Positions 36,818 to 48,082 of a DNA stretch of 64,000 nt are shown here, in pieces. The notes beneath the pieces are model-generated. The model was not told the DNA's origin, ran no database searches, and saw only the letters and a list, made by a program, of their open reading frames with translations. Both the position numbers and the translations under genes were made by a program. The stretch's first letter is position 1; every line of letters begins with the position of its first letter. This stretch comes from Sphingomonas adhaesiva (GTDB taxonomy: Bacteria; Pseudomonadota; Alphaproteobacteria; Sphingomonadales; Sphingomonadaceae): positions 1-64,000 of the forward strand of contig NZ_NWVC01000003.1 in the NCBI RefSeq assembly GCF_002374855.1, written 5' to 3'.

Positions 36818-36829
36818 CAGCTGCTGGCC

Positions 36830-36908
36830 GTCATCCCAGCGAAGGCTGGGATCTCATGCCGCAAGCGCGCGGCCGGCGGCCAGAGGCCCCAGCCTTCGCT
36901 GGGGCGAC
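36830..36908. repeat. REP-like palindrome pair, copy B1
   Basis: The half 36830-36855 begins GTCATCCCAGCGAAGGCTGG and folds on ATCCCAGC/GCTGGGAT. The half 36883-36908 has CCCCAGC and GCTGGGG and ends CGAC. They are oriented toward each other over a 27-base spacer. It fills the gap between the convergent 3' ends of mutS and the hydroxylase gene, where it could act as a terminator. Confidence 0.75.
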
Positions 36909-36925
36909 GTCCTGCTGCCCCGCCT

Positions 36926-38053
36926 TTACTGCCCGCCCTGATAGATGCCGATCGCCCCGAACAGCGTCGTCAGCGCGTCGCGCTCCGCCGCGCTCAGTTC
37001 CGGGCGCCATACCTCGAACAACAGCACGACGCGCCCGTCGTCGCTGTCGTTCCACGCCTCATGCTCGATCGAATCGTCGAAGATCATCAGTTCGCCCGCG
37101 CGCACCGCGCGTTCCTCGTTCCCCACGCGCAGCCGGCAGCCGTCCGGCACGATCAGCGGCAGGTGGACGATCAGCCGCGTGTTGAGCATCCCGTTGTGCG
37201 GCGGGATATGGGTGTGCGGCTGCAGGACCGAGAACAGCGCCATCGGCGAGCGGCCCGCAATCTGCGGCAGCGGCGCCTGCGCCAGCGCCGCCAGCGTCGC
37301 CGGGCAGCGCGCGGCGTTGAGCGGATGCGGTGCGCCGTTCTCGATCAGGTGGAACGCGCTCCACCGCGCATCGTCGAGCAGCGCGTGGCCGCGGTTCGCG
37401 CGCCGCGCATCGCTCTGCACATAGGGCTGCGCCCCCGATCCGCTGGCGATCAGCGCGTCCAGCTCGGCACGGATCGCGGGCGCCGCAGCGGTCAGCGCGG
37501 GCGCCCAGTCGAACTCGCCCGCGTCGAAGAACTGGCGATGCGGCAGGCCGGGGAAGAAGAAGCTGGTCGGCTGTTGCAGGTACAATTGCCTCTCGCCCGT
37601 CACCAGCGCCACCGCCTCGGCGAAGCGTGGCCCGGCATCGGCATTGGCCACCTGCGCGCGCAGATGGTCGGAAAAGCGCGCGGATGCCGCCGCCAGCCGC
37701 GCCTGCGCCTCCACCAGCATCGGCTGGCGGCGCTCCGCCTCGCTCGCGCGCGACAGCGCCAGGCCGTAGAAGGAGCAGGCGGCGCGATCGTCCTCGGCAT
37801 GGTCGCCGCGCATCACCAGCGCGTGGAGGTTGAACGGCTCGGCGGCCAGCACCCGGTCGAGCGCGCCGGCCACCGCGGCGCGCTCCGCCCCGGTCACCGC
37901 GCGCGCCTGCGCCAGCAACAGCCACAATTGCGGCGTCGCCACCCCGGCGGCGGCGACCTCCTCGAACGCCTCGCGCGCCGCGCCCGCCTCGCCGCGCTGC
38001 CACGCCGCCCATCCCGCCTGCGCGCGCTGCGCCTGTCCGTCCCGTGTCGCCAT
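36926..38053 (-). CDS. Aspartyl/asparaginyl beta-hydroxylase domain protein with TPR-like N-terminus
   Basis: A 375-residue protein. The first 130 residues are helical repeats (WAAWQRGEAGAAREAFEEVA, then AALDRVLAAEPFNLHAL), TPR-like. The rest is a cupin 2-oxoglutarate/Fe(II) dioxygenase of the AspH type: LQPHTHIPPHNGMLNTRL and IFDDSIEHEAWND give the metal His residues, and NTRLIVHLPL gives the oxoglutarate-contact Arg. Bacterial members hydroxylate Asp/Asn residues or lipid A-like substrates; the target here is unknown. Confidence 0.83.
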   Translation of the reverse strand: MATRDGQAQRAQAGWAAWQRGEAGAAREAFEEVAAAGVATPQLWLLLAQARAVTGAERAAVAGALDRVLAAEPFNLHALVMRGDHAEDDRAACSFYGLALSRASEAERRQPMLVEAQARLAAASARFSDHLRAQVANADAGPRFAEAVALVTGERQLYLQQPTSFFFPGLPHRQFFDAGEFDWAPALTAAAPAIRAELDALIASGSGAQPYVQSDARRANRGHALLDDARWSAFHLIENGAPHPLNAARCPATLAALAQAPLPQIAGRSPMALFSVLQPHTHIPPHNGMLNTRLIVHLPLIVPDGCRLRVGNEERAVRAGELMIFDDSIEHEAWNDSDDGRVVLLFEVWRPELSAAERDALTTLFGAIGIYQGGQ

Positions 38054-38133
38054 CGCGCCAGCCTAGCGGAAGGTCGCGGGCCGCGCGAGATCGCTGTCCT
38101 ACATCGGCCGGCGGTCGTACCCCGGTGCGAATT

Positions 38134-38155
38134 CCTCCCCTGGAAGGGGAGGAGG
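38134..38155. repeat. Short perfect hairpin repeat
   Basis: CTCCCCT (38135-38141), then a short loop, then AGGGGAG form a tight stem of about seven base pairs. It lies in the 218-base gap between the divergent hydroxylase and glnD genes. With no terminator context it is recorded only as a repeat or structural element. Confidence 0.45.
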
Positions 38156-38195
38156 GCGGTGAGTGTGGCGGCGGTTGGTTGAGAAGGGGTGCGAT

Positions 38196-38218
38196 CGTCT
38201 CAACATTCGCAACATTCG
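38196..38218 (+). promoter_or_regulatory. 23-bp motif upstream of glnD, identical to one upstream of xdhC
   Basis: The core is CTCAACATTCGCAACATTC, a 9-base unit (CAACATTCG) repeated in tandem. The identical 23 bases occur at 57653-57675 on the minus strand, reading in the same sense toward xdhC. Here the motif ends 53 bases before the glnD ATG. An operator or promoter element is likely; the binding protein is unknown. Confidence 0.5.
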
Positions 38219-38271
38219 CCACCATCCGGCGGGGTTCGACGGGGCGGGAACGATCGCCTATGGCGGGGGGC

Positions 38272-41016
38272 ATGAGCGGGCGTTTCGATCATCTTTCCCA
38301 TCGCCGGTCGATCGTCGACGGGCGCGTCCTGGCCGAACGGCTCGCGGGCATCGACCCGCACGACAAGGCGGCCGCCCGCCGCGCGGCGGGCGTGATCCTG
38401 CGCGCCGCGCTGGACGAGGGGCGCGCGGAAATCGCGCGGCGGCTGGAAACCCACCCGACGCGCGGGATCGAGGCGGCCAACGCCCAGGCGTATCTGGTCG
38501 ACAAATTACTGATCGCGCTGGCCGATTTCACGACGCAGCGGCTCTATCCGCGCAGCAACCCGACCGCCGCCGAACGGCTGCTGCTGATCGCGGTCGGCGG
38601 CTATGGCCGGGGCGAGATGGCGCCCTTCTCCGATGTCGACATCGGGTTCGTGACGCCGTGGAAACAGACCCCCTGGGCCGAGCAGGCGATCGAATCGATG
38701 CTCTATACCCTGTGGGATCTGGGGCTGAAGATCGGCCACTCCAGCCGCTCGCTCGACGATATGGTGCGCGAGGCGAAGGGCGACGTGACGGTGCGCACCG
38801 CGCTGCTGGAAGGGCGGTTCGTCTGGGGGGACGAGGCGCTGTACGCCGATGCCGCGCGCCGTTTCCGCGACGACGTGCGCAGCGGTACCGAACGCCAGTT
38901 CATCGCCGACAAGCTGGCCGAGCGCGATGCCCGCCACCTGCGCATGGGCGACACGCGCTATGTCGTCGAACCGAACGTGAAGGAGGGGAAGGGCGCGCTG
39001 CGCGACCTGCACGCGCTGTTCTGGATCGGCAAATACGTCTATGACGTCAACCGCGCGGCGCAGCTGGTCGACGTCGGGCTGTTCACTCCCGACGAATATC
39101 GCGCCTTCCACCGCGCCGACAATTTCCTGTGGGCGGTGCGCTGCCACCTGCACCTGATCGCGGGGCGGGCGGAGGACCGGCTGACCTTCGACTATCAGCG
39201 CGAGATCGCGGAGCGGATGCGTTACGCCGCGCGCCCCGGCAAGTCCGCGGTCGAACGCTTCATGCAATTCTACTTCATCCAGGCCAAGGCGGTCGGTTCG
39301 CTGACCGGATTGTTCCTGGCGCATCTGGACGAGAAGTTCGCCGCGCGCCGCCGCTACGGCCTGCCGCGGCTGCGCCGCGCGCCGCAGAAGCTGAACGGCT
39401 TCACCGTCGACCGCGGGCGGATCGCGCTGCCCGACGACGCCTTCTTCCAGGACGATCCGGTGCGCCTGCTGGAGGTGTTCGCGTTGGCGGCCGAACGTCG
39501 CATGGAAATCCACCCGCTGGCGCTGCGCTGCGCCACCCGCGATGCGCGGCTGGCCGCGACGGTGCGGCGCGATGCGCGCGCCAATGCGCTGTTCCTCGAC
39601 GTGCTGACCAGCCGCAACGATCCGGAGCTGGTGCTGCGCTGGATGAACGAAACCGGCGTGCTGGGCCGTTTCCTGCCCGATTTCGCGCGCGTCGTCGCGC
39701 AGATGCAGTTCGACATGTACCACCATTATACGGTGGACGAACATACGATCCGCGCCATCGGCCTGCTGTCGCGGATGGAGAAGGGCGAATCGCGCACCGA
39801 CCATATGCTGGCCAGCGCGATGATGGAGCAGATCGTGTCGCGCCGCGTCCTGTATGTCGCGGTGCTGCTGCACGATATCGCCAAGGGGCGCGGCGGCGAC
39901 CATTCGATCCTGGGCGCCGAGGTAGCCGAACGGGTGTGCCCGCGCTTCGGGCTGACCGCGGCGGAAACCGAGACGGTCGCCTGGCTGGTGCGCCACCACC
40001 TGTTGATGTCGCATACCGCGTTCAAGCGCGACCTGACCGATTTCAAGACGATCCTCGACTTCGCCGAAGTGGTGCAAAGCCCGGAGCGGCTGCGGCTGCT
40101 GCTGGTGCTGACGGTGGTGGATATCTGCGCGGTCGGGCCGGGGACGTGGAACGGGTGGAAGGGGCAGCTGCTCGACGACCTGTTCGACCGGTCGGAGGAA
40201 GTGCTGCGGCTGGGGCACAAGCAGAAGGGCCGCACGGAACGGATCGCGGCGCGCCAGCAGGGCGTCGCCGACGCGATGGGCTGGGATGCGGCGCGGCTCG
40301 CCGACTATGCCCACCGCATGCCGGAGGCGTATTGGATCGCCGAGCCGGCCGACGTGCTGGCGCACAACGCCGCCTTCGTGTCGGCGGCCGGCGATGCGCT
40401 GCTGTCGATCGACGCGCGGGTCTATCCCGATCGCGGCGCGACCCTGGTCACCGTCTATGCCGCCGATCACCCGGGTCTGTTCAGCCGCATCGCCGGCGCG
40501 ATCCATGTCGCGGGCGGCAACATCATCGACGCGCGCATCCACACGACCCGCGACGGCATGGCGCTCGACAATTTCCTGGTCCAGGACCCGCTCGGCCGCC
40601 CGTTCGACGAAGCGGATCAGCTCGGCCGGCTGACCAGGGCAATCGAGGATGCACTGGCCGGGCGCGGCAAGATGACCGACCGGCTGAAGGCCAAGGCGCT
40701 GCCGCGCACCCGCGCCGACGCCTTCCGCATCGAACCGTCGGTGCTGATCGACAACAAGGCGTCGAACCGCTTCACCGTGGTGGAGGTGGCCGCGCGCGAC
40801 CGCCCGGCCTTGCTCAACCAGCTGGCCTATGCCCTGTTCGTGTCGAAGGTGACGATCCACAGCGCGCATGTCGCCACCTATGGCGAGCGCGCGGTCGACA
40901 CCTTCTACCTCACCGACCTGACCGGCGACAAACTGGCCCCCGGCGCGCGGCTCAAGACCCTGGAAAAGCGCCTGCTCGCCGCGGCGGCGGGGGTTCCGTA
41001 CGAGGAGGCGGCGTGA
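38272..41016 (+). CDS. glnD: Bifunctional [protein-PII] uridylyltransferase/uridylyl-removing enzyme
   Basis: A 914-residue nitrogen sensor that uridylylates PII proteins when glutamine is low and removes UMP when it is high. The nucleotidyltransferase motif GGYGRGEMAPFSDVDIGF is near residue 108, the HD domain (LLHDIAKGRGGDHS) near 533, and two ACT domains begin near 724 (TVYAADHPGLFSRIAGAI) and 833 (VEVAARDRPALLNQLAY). An in-frame ATG at 38260 would add four residues; neither start has a clear ribosome-binding site. It is convergent with scfR. Confidence 0.95.
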   Translation: MSGRFDHLSHRRSIVDGRVLAERLAGIDPHDKAAARRAAGVILRAALDEGRAEIARRLETHPTRGIEAANAQAYLVDKLLIALADFTTQRLYPRSNPTAAERLLLIAVGGYGRGEMAPFSDVDIGFVTPWKQTPWAEQAIESMLYTLWDLGLKIGHSSRSLDDMVREAKGDVTVRTALLEGRFVWGDEALYADAARRFRDDVRSGTERQFIADKLAERDARHLRMGDTRYVVEPNVKEGKGALRDLHALFWIGKYVYDVNRAAQLVDVGLFTPDEYRAFHRADNFLWAVRCHLHLIAGRAEDRLTFDYQREIAERMRYAARPGKSAVERFMQFYFIQAKAVGSLTGLFLAHLDEKFAARRRYGLPRLRRAPQKLNGFTVDRGRIALPDDAFFQDDPVRLLEVFALAAERRMEIHPLALRCATRDARLAATVRRDARANALFLDVLTSRNDPELVLRWMNETGVLGRFLPDFARVVAQMQFDMYHHYTVDEHTIRAIGLLSRMEKGESRTDHMLASAMMEQIVSRRVLYVAVLLHDIAKGRGGDHSILGAEVAERVCPRFGLTAAETETVAWLVRHHLLMSHTAFKRDLTDFKTILDFAEVVQSPERLRLLLVLTVVDICAVGPGTWNGWKGQLLDDLFDRSEEVLRLGHKQKGRTERIAARQQGVADAMGWDAARLADYAHRMPEAYWIAEPADVLAHNAAFVSAAGDALLSIDARVYPDRGATLVTVYAADHPGLFSRIAGAIHVAGGNIIDARIHTTRDGMALDNFLVQDPLGRPFDEADQLGRLTRAIEDALAGRGKMTDRLKAKALPRTRADAFRIEPSVLIDNKASNRFTVVEVAARDRPALLNQLAYALFVSKVTIHSAHVATYGERAVDTFYLTDLTGDKLAPGARLKTLEKRLLAAAAGVPYEEAA

Positions 41017-41023
41017 GGGTGCG

Positions 41024-42379
41024 TCACACCACCCGGTACGGCACCACGCCGCGCACCTCGCCCTCCACCGCGATCGCGCGATCGGTGGGGGGGAAGGCGC
41101 GCTGGTCGCAATCGGTGCGCGGGCACAGCCGGCAGCTGATGCCGATCGGGGTCGGCGGCCCGGCGCGATCGACCGCGTCGGCATAGACGAAGTCGGCGGC
41201 ATGAACCGCCTCGCACCCCAGCGCCACGGCATAGCGGCGCGGCGCGCGGGCGAAGCGCCCCGACGGCTTCACCAGCCCCTTGGCCATCGAGATATAGCGC
41301 ACGCCGTCGGGCGTCTCGGCGTGCTGCACCAGGATGCGGTCGGGGATCGCGACCGCTTCGTGAACGTGCCACAACGGGCAGGCGCCGCCGAAGCGCGCGA
41401 ACTGCAGCCGCGTCGCCGAATGCCGCTTGGTGATGTTCCCCGCCATGTCGACCCGGCAGAAATAGAAGGGGATGCCCTCCTCGCCGGGGCGTTGCAGCGT
41501 GGAAAGCCGGTGGCACGCCTGTTCGAAGCTGACGCCGAAGCGCCGCGACAGCCGGTCGATGTCATGACGCAGCCGCCGCGCCTCGGCCCGGAAGGCGCGA
41601 TACGGCATCACCAGCGCCCCCGCGGCATAATTGGCCAGCCCGATCGCCAGCAGCCGCCGCGCCTCCGGCTGCGCGAGCGGCGCGTCGGCGACGATCGCCT
41701 CGATCGCGTCGGCGAAGGCGAGCGCGGCCAGCCGGTGCGCGATCAGGAAGCGGCGGCTTTCCTCCGGCAGCGCGGCGTTGAGCGTCAGCGTCCCGCCCGC
41801 AAAACGTGCCAGCGGCGCATCCTCGTCGGCGTCGGTGGCGATGCGGATGCCGTGCGCGGCCAGCAGCGCGGCGGGCGGATCGCGGTCGGCCAGCGCCTCC
41901 GCCGCGCGGTCGAGCGCGTCGACGTAATTGCCCGCGTCGTGGAACCAGTCGCGCACCGCCTCCCACGGCAGCCGCGCGCCGACGCCTGCGGTCATCGCCT
42001 CCTCCGCCAGCGCGACGCGCTCCTCGGCGGCGCGCTTGGCAGCGTGGAGCGCGATCAGGCGGTCGGCGAGGTCGGGCTGCTCGCTGGCGAGTTGCGCGAT
42101 CGCCTCGGGCGGCAGCGGCGCGACCGCGGGATCGGCCAGCGCATGGCCCAGCGCCGCCAGCCGCCGCGCGGGCGCCTCCCCCTCGATCCCGGCAAGCGCG
42201 GCGGGGAAATGCTGCGCCAGCGTCGCGGTGACCGCGGCGGTCAGCGGGCGCGTATCGCTTTCCAGCTGCGACAAATAGCTGACCGACACGCCCAGCCGCG
42301 CCGCCATCGCGCGCTGGTTAAGATGCGCGGCGCGGCGCAGGTTGCGCAGCGTCTGGCCGGCGTAGAGGCGCTGTTTCAT
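41024..42379 (-). CDS. pccR: Short-chain fatty acyl-CoA regulator (ScfR/PccR type)
   Basis: A 451-residue transcription factor. An XRE-type helix-turn-helix ([21 protein letters not shown]) is in the first 60 residues. The middle belongs to the IrrE-like/DUF955 family and the C-terminal DUF2083 domain ends with [16 protein letters not shown], a cysteine cluster. Relatives are RamB, PrpR and Rhodobacter PccR, which sense short acyl-CoAs and control propionyl-CoA assimilation. It is divergent from pccB with 109 bases between the starts, where tandem TTCGCAAC units lie, fitting control of both genes. Confidence 0.87.
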   Translation of the reverse strand: MKQRLYAGQTLRNLRRAAHLNQRAMAARLGVSVSYLSQLESDTRPLTAAVTATLAQHFPAALAGIEGEAPARRLAALGHALADPAVAPLPPEAIAQLASEQPDLADRLIALHAAKRAAEERVALAEEAMTAGVGARLPWEAVRDWFHDAGNYVDALDRAAEALADRDPPAALLAAHGIRIATDADEDAPLARFAGGTLTLNAALPEESRRFLIAHRLAALAFADAIEAIVADAPLAQPEARRLLAIGLANYAAGALVMPYRAFRAEARRLRHDIDRLSRRFGVSFEQACHRLSTLQRPGEEGIPFYFCRVDMAGNITKRHSATRLQFARFGGACPLWHVHEAVAIPDRILVQHAETPDGVRYISMAKGLVKPSGRFARAPRRYAVALGCEAVHAADFVYADAVDRAGPPTPIGISCRLCPRTDCDQRAFPPTDRAIAVEGEVRGVVPYRVV

Positions 42380-42393
42380 CCCCCGGCGTCTAG

Positions 42394-42436
42394 TTTGCAA
42401 CCCGACCATTCGCAACTTCGCAACTTCGCATTTGCG
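42394..42436. promoter_or_regulatory. Candidate ScfR/PccR operator: tandem TTYGCAAC units
   Basis: TTTGCAAC (42394-42401), then after seven bases two abutting TTCGCAAC units (42409-42416, 42417-42424), then TTCGCATTTGCG (42425-42436). Regulators of this family are reported to recognise TTTGCAAA-type words. The site lies between the scfR start and the pccB start and would suit autoregulation plus control of pccB. The assignment is an inference from position and similarity. Confidence 0.55.
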
Positions 42437-42488
42437 CTGGTCGCGGTCGCGCGGCAGGAAGGCCGCCACCACGTCTTGGGAGAGATGG

Positions 42489-44026
42489 ATGTCGTCGACG
42501 ATCGCCGAACTCGAAAAGAAGCGCGCCGCCGCGCGTCTGGGCGGCGGGCAAAAGCGCATCGACGCGCAGCATGCCAAGGGCAAGCTGACCGCGCGCGAGC
42601 GGCTCGACGTGCTGCTGGACGAGGGCAGCTTCGAGGAGCTCGACATGTTCGTCGAGCACAATTGCGTCGATTTCGGGATGCAGGAACAGGTGATCCCCGG
42701 TGACGGCGTCATCACCGGATCGGGGACGATCAACGGCCGGCTGGTGTTCGTGTTCAGCCAGGATTTCACCGTCTTCGGCGGCTCGCTGTCCGAACGCCAT
42801 GCGCAGAAGATCTGCAAGGTCATGGACATGGCGATGAAGGTCGGCGCGCCGGTAATTGGCCTGAACGATTCGGGCGGCGCGCGCATCCAGGAAGGCGTGG
42901 CGTCGCTGGGCGGCTATGCCGAGGTGTTCCAGCGCAACGTGCTGGCGAGCGGCGTGGTGCCGCAGCTCAGCCTCATCATGGGGCCGTGCGCGGGCGGCGC
43001 GGTCTATTCCCCGGCGATGACCGACTTCATCTTCATGGTGAAGGACAGCAGCTACATGTTCGTCACCGGTCCCGACGTGGTGAAGACGGTGACGAACGAG
43101 GTGGTGACGCAGGAGGCGTTGGGCGGCGCGATCACCCACACCACCAAGACCAGCGTCGCCGACGTCGCGTTCGAGGACGATATCGAGACGCTGCTGGCGG
43201 CGCGCGACTTCATCGACTTCCTGCCCGCGTCGAACCGCGATGGCGTGCCGGAACGGCCGACCGACGACCCGTGGGACCGGATCGAGGACAGCCTCGACAC
43301 GCTGATCCCCGCCAATGCCAACCAGCCCTACGACATGCACGAGCTGATCCGTAAGGTGGTGGACGAGGGCGATTTCTTCGAGGTGCAGCCCGCGCACGCC
43401 GGCAACGTCATCACCGGTTTCGGCCGGATCGAGGGGCGGACCGTCGGGATCGTCGCCAACCAGCCGATGGTGCTGGCGGGGGTGCTGGATATCAATTCGT
43501 CGAAGAAGGCGGCGCGCTTCGTGCGCTTCTGCGACGCGTTTGCGACGCGTTCGACATTCCGATCGTCACCTTCGTCGATGTCCCCGGCTTCCTGCCCGGC
43601 ACCGCGCAGGAGCATAACGGCATCATCAAGCATGGCGCCAAGCTGCTGTTCGCCTATGCCGAGGCGACCGTGCCGAAGATCACCGTCATCACGCGCAAGG
43701 CCTATGGCGGCGCCTATGACGTGATGGCGTCCAAGCACCTGCGCGGCGACCTCAACTACGCCTGGCCGACCGCGGAGATCGCGGTGATGGGCGCGAAGGG
43801 TGCGGTGGAGATCATCTTCCGCGGGCTGAACGAGGAAGGGATCGCGGAAAAGACCCGCGAATACGAAGCGCGCTTCGCCAACCCGTTCGTCGCGGCGAGC
43901 AAGGGCTTCATCGACGAGGTGATCCAGCCGCATTCGACGCGTCGCCGCATCGCGCTGGGCCTGCGCAAGCTGCGGCACAAGGCGCTGGAGAATCCGTGGA
44001 AGAAGCATGACAACATTCCGTTGTGA
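42489..44026 (+). pseudogene. pccB: Propionyl-CoA carboxylase beta subunit, frameshifted by an 11-bp tandem duplication
   Basis: This is the carboxyltransferase subunit that would carboxylate propionyl-CoA with PccA-biotin. The first 350 codons are normal: [41 protein letters not shown]. At 43530-43551 the 11 bases TGCGACGCGTT occur twice in tandem. Removing one copy restores [20 protein letters not shown] and a 508-residue protein ending [10 protein letters not shown], the usual length. With both copies the frame runs out at 43724, giving about 350 native residues plus 61 aberrant ones. GGGAGAG precedes the ATG. The remaining sequence is undamaged, so the mutation is recent, reversible, or an assembly error. 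Confidence 0.9.
43530..43551 (+). repeat. 11-bp tandem duplication inside pccB
   Basis: TGCGACGCGTT at 43530-43540 is repeated exactly at 43541-43551. One copy belongs to the codons for CDAF; the second adds 11 bases and shifts the frame. Confidence 0.95.
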
Positions 44027-44033
44027 CGGGATC

Positions 44034-44095
44034 GTCATGCCAGCGAAGGCTGGCATCTCCCGCCATCCGAAGACCCCGGCTTCTGCCGGAGTGAC
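44034..44095. repeat. REP-like palindrome pair, copy B2
   Basis: The half 44034-44059 begins GTCATGCCAGCGAAGGCTGG and folds on ATGCCAGC/GCTGGCAT. The half 44072-44095 has CCCCGGC and GCCGGAG and ends TGAC. The spacer is 12 bases. It lies within the propionate gene run, between pccB and mce, both on the plus strand, so it may attenuate or stabilise the transcript. Confidence 0.7.
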
Positions 44096-44113
44096 GGCAA
44101 AAGGACAGGATGC

Positions 44114-44533
44114 ATGAACCTCGGCCGCCTCAACCATGTCGGCGTCGCGACGCCGTCGATCGCCGCATCGATCGAAACCTACCGCACCCTGCTCGGCGCC
44201 GCGGCGATCGGCGAGCCGTTCGACCTGCCCGCGCAGGGCGTGAAGGTGTGTTTCATCGACGCGCCCAATACGCAGATCGAGCTGATCGAGCCGTATGACC
44301 AGAACTCGCCGATCGCTGGGTTCCTGAAGAAGAACCCGGCCGGCGGGCAGCACCACGTCTGTTTCGAGGTGCCCGACATCCATGCCGCCGTCGCCCATTT
44401 GAAGGCGAACGGGGCGACGGTGCTGGGCGAACCGCGGATCGGTGCGCACGGCACCCCGATCGTGTTCGTTCACCCCAAGGACTTCGGCGGGATGCTCGTC
44501 GAACTGATGGAGTCGCCAAAAGGCGACCATTGA
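44114..44533 (+). CDS. mce: Methylmalonyl-CoA epimerase
   Basis: A 139-residue VOC-fold enzyme that converts (2S)- to (2R)-methylmalonyl-CoA between the carboxylase and the mutase. LGRLNHVGVATPSIAA gives the first metal His; QIELIEPYDQNSPIAGFL, GGQHHVCFEVPDI and FVHPKDFGGMLVELME give the other metal ligands and the catalytic Glu. The length is normal. It lies 87 bases after pccB, behind the REP pair, and 11 bases before the enoyl-CoA hydratase start. Confidence 0.94.
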   Translation: MNLGRLNHVGVATPSIAASIETYRTLLGAAAIGEPFDLPAQGVKVCFIDAPNTQIELIEPYDQNSPIAGFLKKNPAGGQHHVCFEVPDIHAAVAHLKANGATVLGEPRIGAHGTPIVFVHPKDFGGMLVELMESPKGDH

Positions 44534-44544
44534 GGAGAGAAGCC

Positions 44545-45333
44545 GTGGCCGAATATGAAACGATCCTGACCGAACGGAAGGGCGACGTGCTGGTCGTCAC
44601 GCTCAACCGGCCGGAGCGGCTCAACGCCGCATCGCTGCAGATGGCGGACGACCTGTCGGTCGCGCTGTATGACCTGCAGGGGGCGCGTGCGCTGCTGATC
44701 ACCGGCGCGGGCCGCGCGTTCTGTTCGGGCGCGGACCTGCAGGCGCGCGGCGGCGACAGTGCGGTGACCGGCGGGGACGCCAGCCATCGCGCGCTGATGA
44801 ACCATTACAACCCGGCGCTCAGCCAGATCATGCAGCTCGACATTCCGGTCGTCACCGCGGTCAACGGCCCGGCGGCGGGGGTCGGCTGTTCGATCGGACT
44901 GGCGGGCGATTTCGTGTTCGCGGGGCGATCGGCCTATTTCCTCCAGGCATTCGTCAACATCGGGCTGGTCCCGGACGGCGGCTCGACCTGGCTGCTGACC
45001 AAGGCGATAGGGAAGCCGCGCGCGACGCAAATGATGATGCTGGGCGAACGGATCGGCGCCGAACAGGCGCAGGAATGGGGGCTGATCTACAAGGCGGTCG
45101 ACGATGCGGCGCTGATGGACGAGGCGCTGGCGCTGGCGACGAAGCTGGCGGCGGGGCCGACGGTGGCGCTGTCGACGATGCGGCGCAACATCCTGACCGC
45201 GCTGGACGGATCGTTCGACCAGGTGCTGCGCGCCGAGGCGGAGGGCCAGCGCCGCGCCGGCGGCACCGCCGACGCGCGCGAAGGCGCGCTGAGCTTCATC
45301 CAGAAGCGCAAGCCCGCGTTCACGGGCCGGTGA
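44545..45333 (+). CDS. Enoyl-CoA hydratase/isomerase family protein
   Basis: A 262-residue crotonase-fold protein. [13 protein letters not shown] is the first oxyanion-hole motif and [21 protein letters not shown] the second; [11 protein letters not shown] carries the Asp of the isomerase-like subgroup. It resembles the PaaG/PaaF type. The start is GTG 44545 with GAGGAG seven bases upstream. A role in odd-chain or branched acyl-CoA breakdown that feeds propionyl-CoA is inferred from context. Confidence 0.83.
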   Translation: MAEYETILTERKGDVLVVTLNRPERLNAASLQMADDLSVALYDLQGARALLITGAGRAFCSGADLQARGGDSAVTGGDASHRALMNHYNPALSQIMQLDIPVVTAVNGPAAGVGCSIGLAGDFVFAGRSAYFLQAFVNIGLVPDGGSTWLLTKAIGKPRATQMMMLGERIGAEQAQEWGLIYKAVDDAALMDEALALATKLAAGPTVALSTMRRNILTALDGSFDQVLRAEAEGQRRAGGTADAREGALSFIQKRKPAFTGR

Positions 45334-45919
45334 CCACCGCGCTCTACCTGTCGCACCCCGAGGTGCGGATCGACCCCGCGGTACCCGTGCCGCAATGGGG
45401 CCTGTCCGCCGTCGGGCGGGCGCGGGTGGAGGCGATCCGCCACCGTGCCTGGCTGCACGCGATCGAGCGGATCGTCAGCAGCGACGAGGACAAGGCGCAG
45501 GAAACGGCGCACCTGATCGGCGACGCGATCGGCGTCCCGGTGGAGACTGCGCAGGACATGGGGGAGAACGACCGCTCCGCCACCGGCTTCCTGCCGCCCG
45601 ACGAGTTCGAGGCGACCGCCGACGCCTTCTTTGCCGATCCGGACGCGTCGGTGCGCGGCTGGGAGACGGCGCGCGCGGCGCAGGCGCGGATCGTCGCTGC
45701 GACCCGCGACGTGCTGGCGGGGCACGAGGCGCGGCCGACGCTGTTCGTCGGCCACGGCGGGGTCGGCACGCTGCTGGCCTGCGCGATCCGCGGGCAGGCG
45801 ATCGACCGCGTGCACGATCAGGGAAAGACGCCCGGCGCGAATCCGCGCGGCGGCAATGTCCAAGGCTTCGCCACCGACATGAGCGAGGCGCTGTTCGGCT
45901 GGAGGCCGATGGAAGAATT

Positions 45920-45923
<4 letters not shown>
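45330..45923 (+). CDS. Histidine-phosphatase-fold protein with altered RHG motif
   Basis: A 197-residue protein whose layout follows phosphoglycerate-mutase-like phosphatases: N-terminal strand ending [11 protein letters not shown], then [14 protein letters not shown], and [11 protein letters not shown] near the C-terminus. The usual RHG or RHA is SHP here, so the phosphate-binding Arg is replaced while both histidines remain. Activity and substrate are uncertain. The GTG start overlaps the hydratase stop (GTGA), and its end overlaps the mutase ATG, so it is translationally embedded in the operon. Confidence 0.75.

Positions 45924-48081
<2,158 letters not shown>

Positions 48082-48082
<1 letters not shown>

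Noticed and set aside
36830..36908. CRISPR-like repeats
   Set aside because: The repeated units are inverted pairs at scattered gene boundaries, with no regular spacers and no cas genes.
43670..44026. Separate small gene for the C-terminal part of pccB
   Set aside because: It begins inside a conserved PccB segment and lacks a ribosome-binding site. It is the downstream half of pccB after the frameshift.
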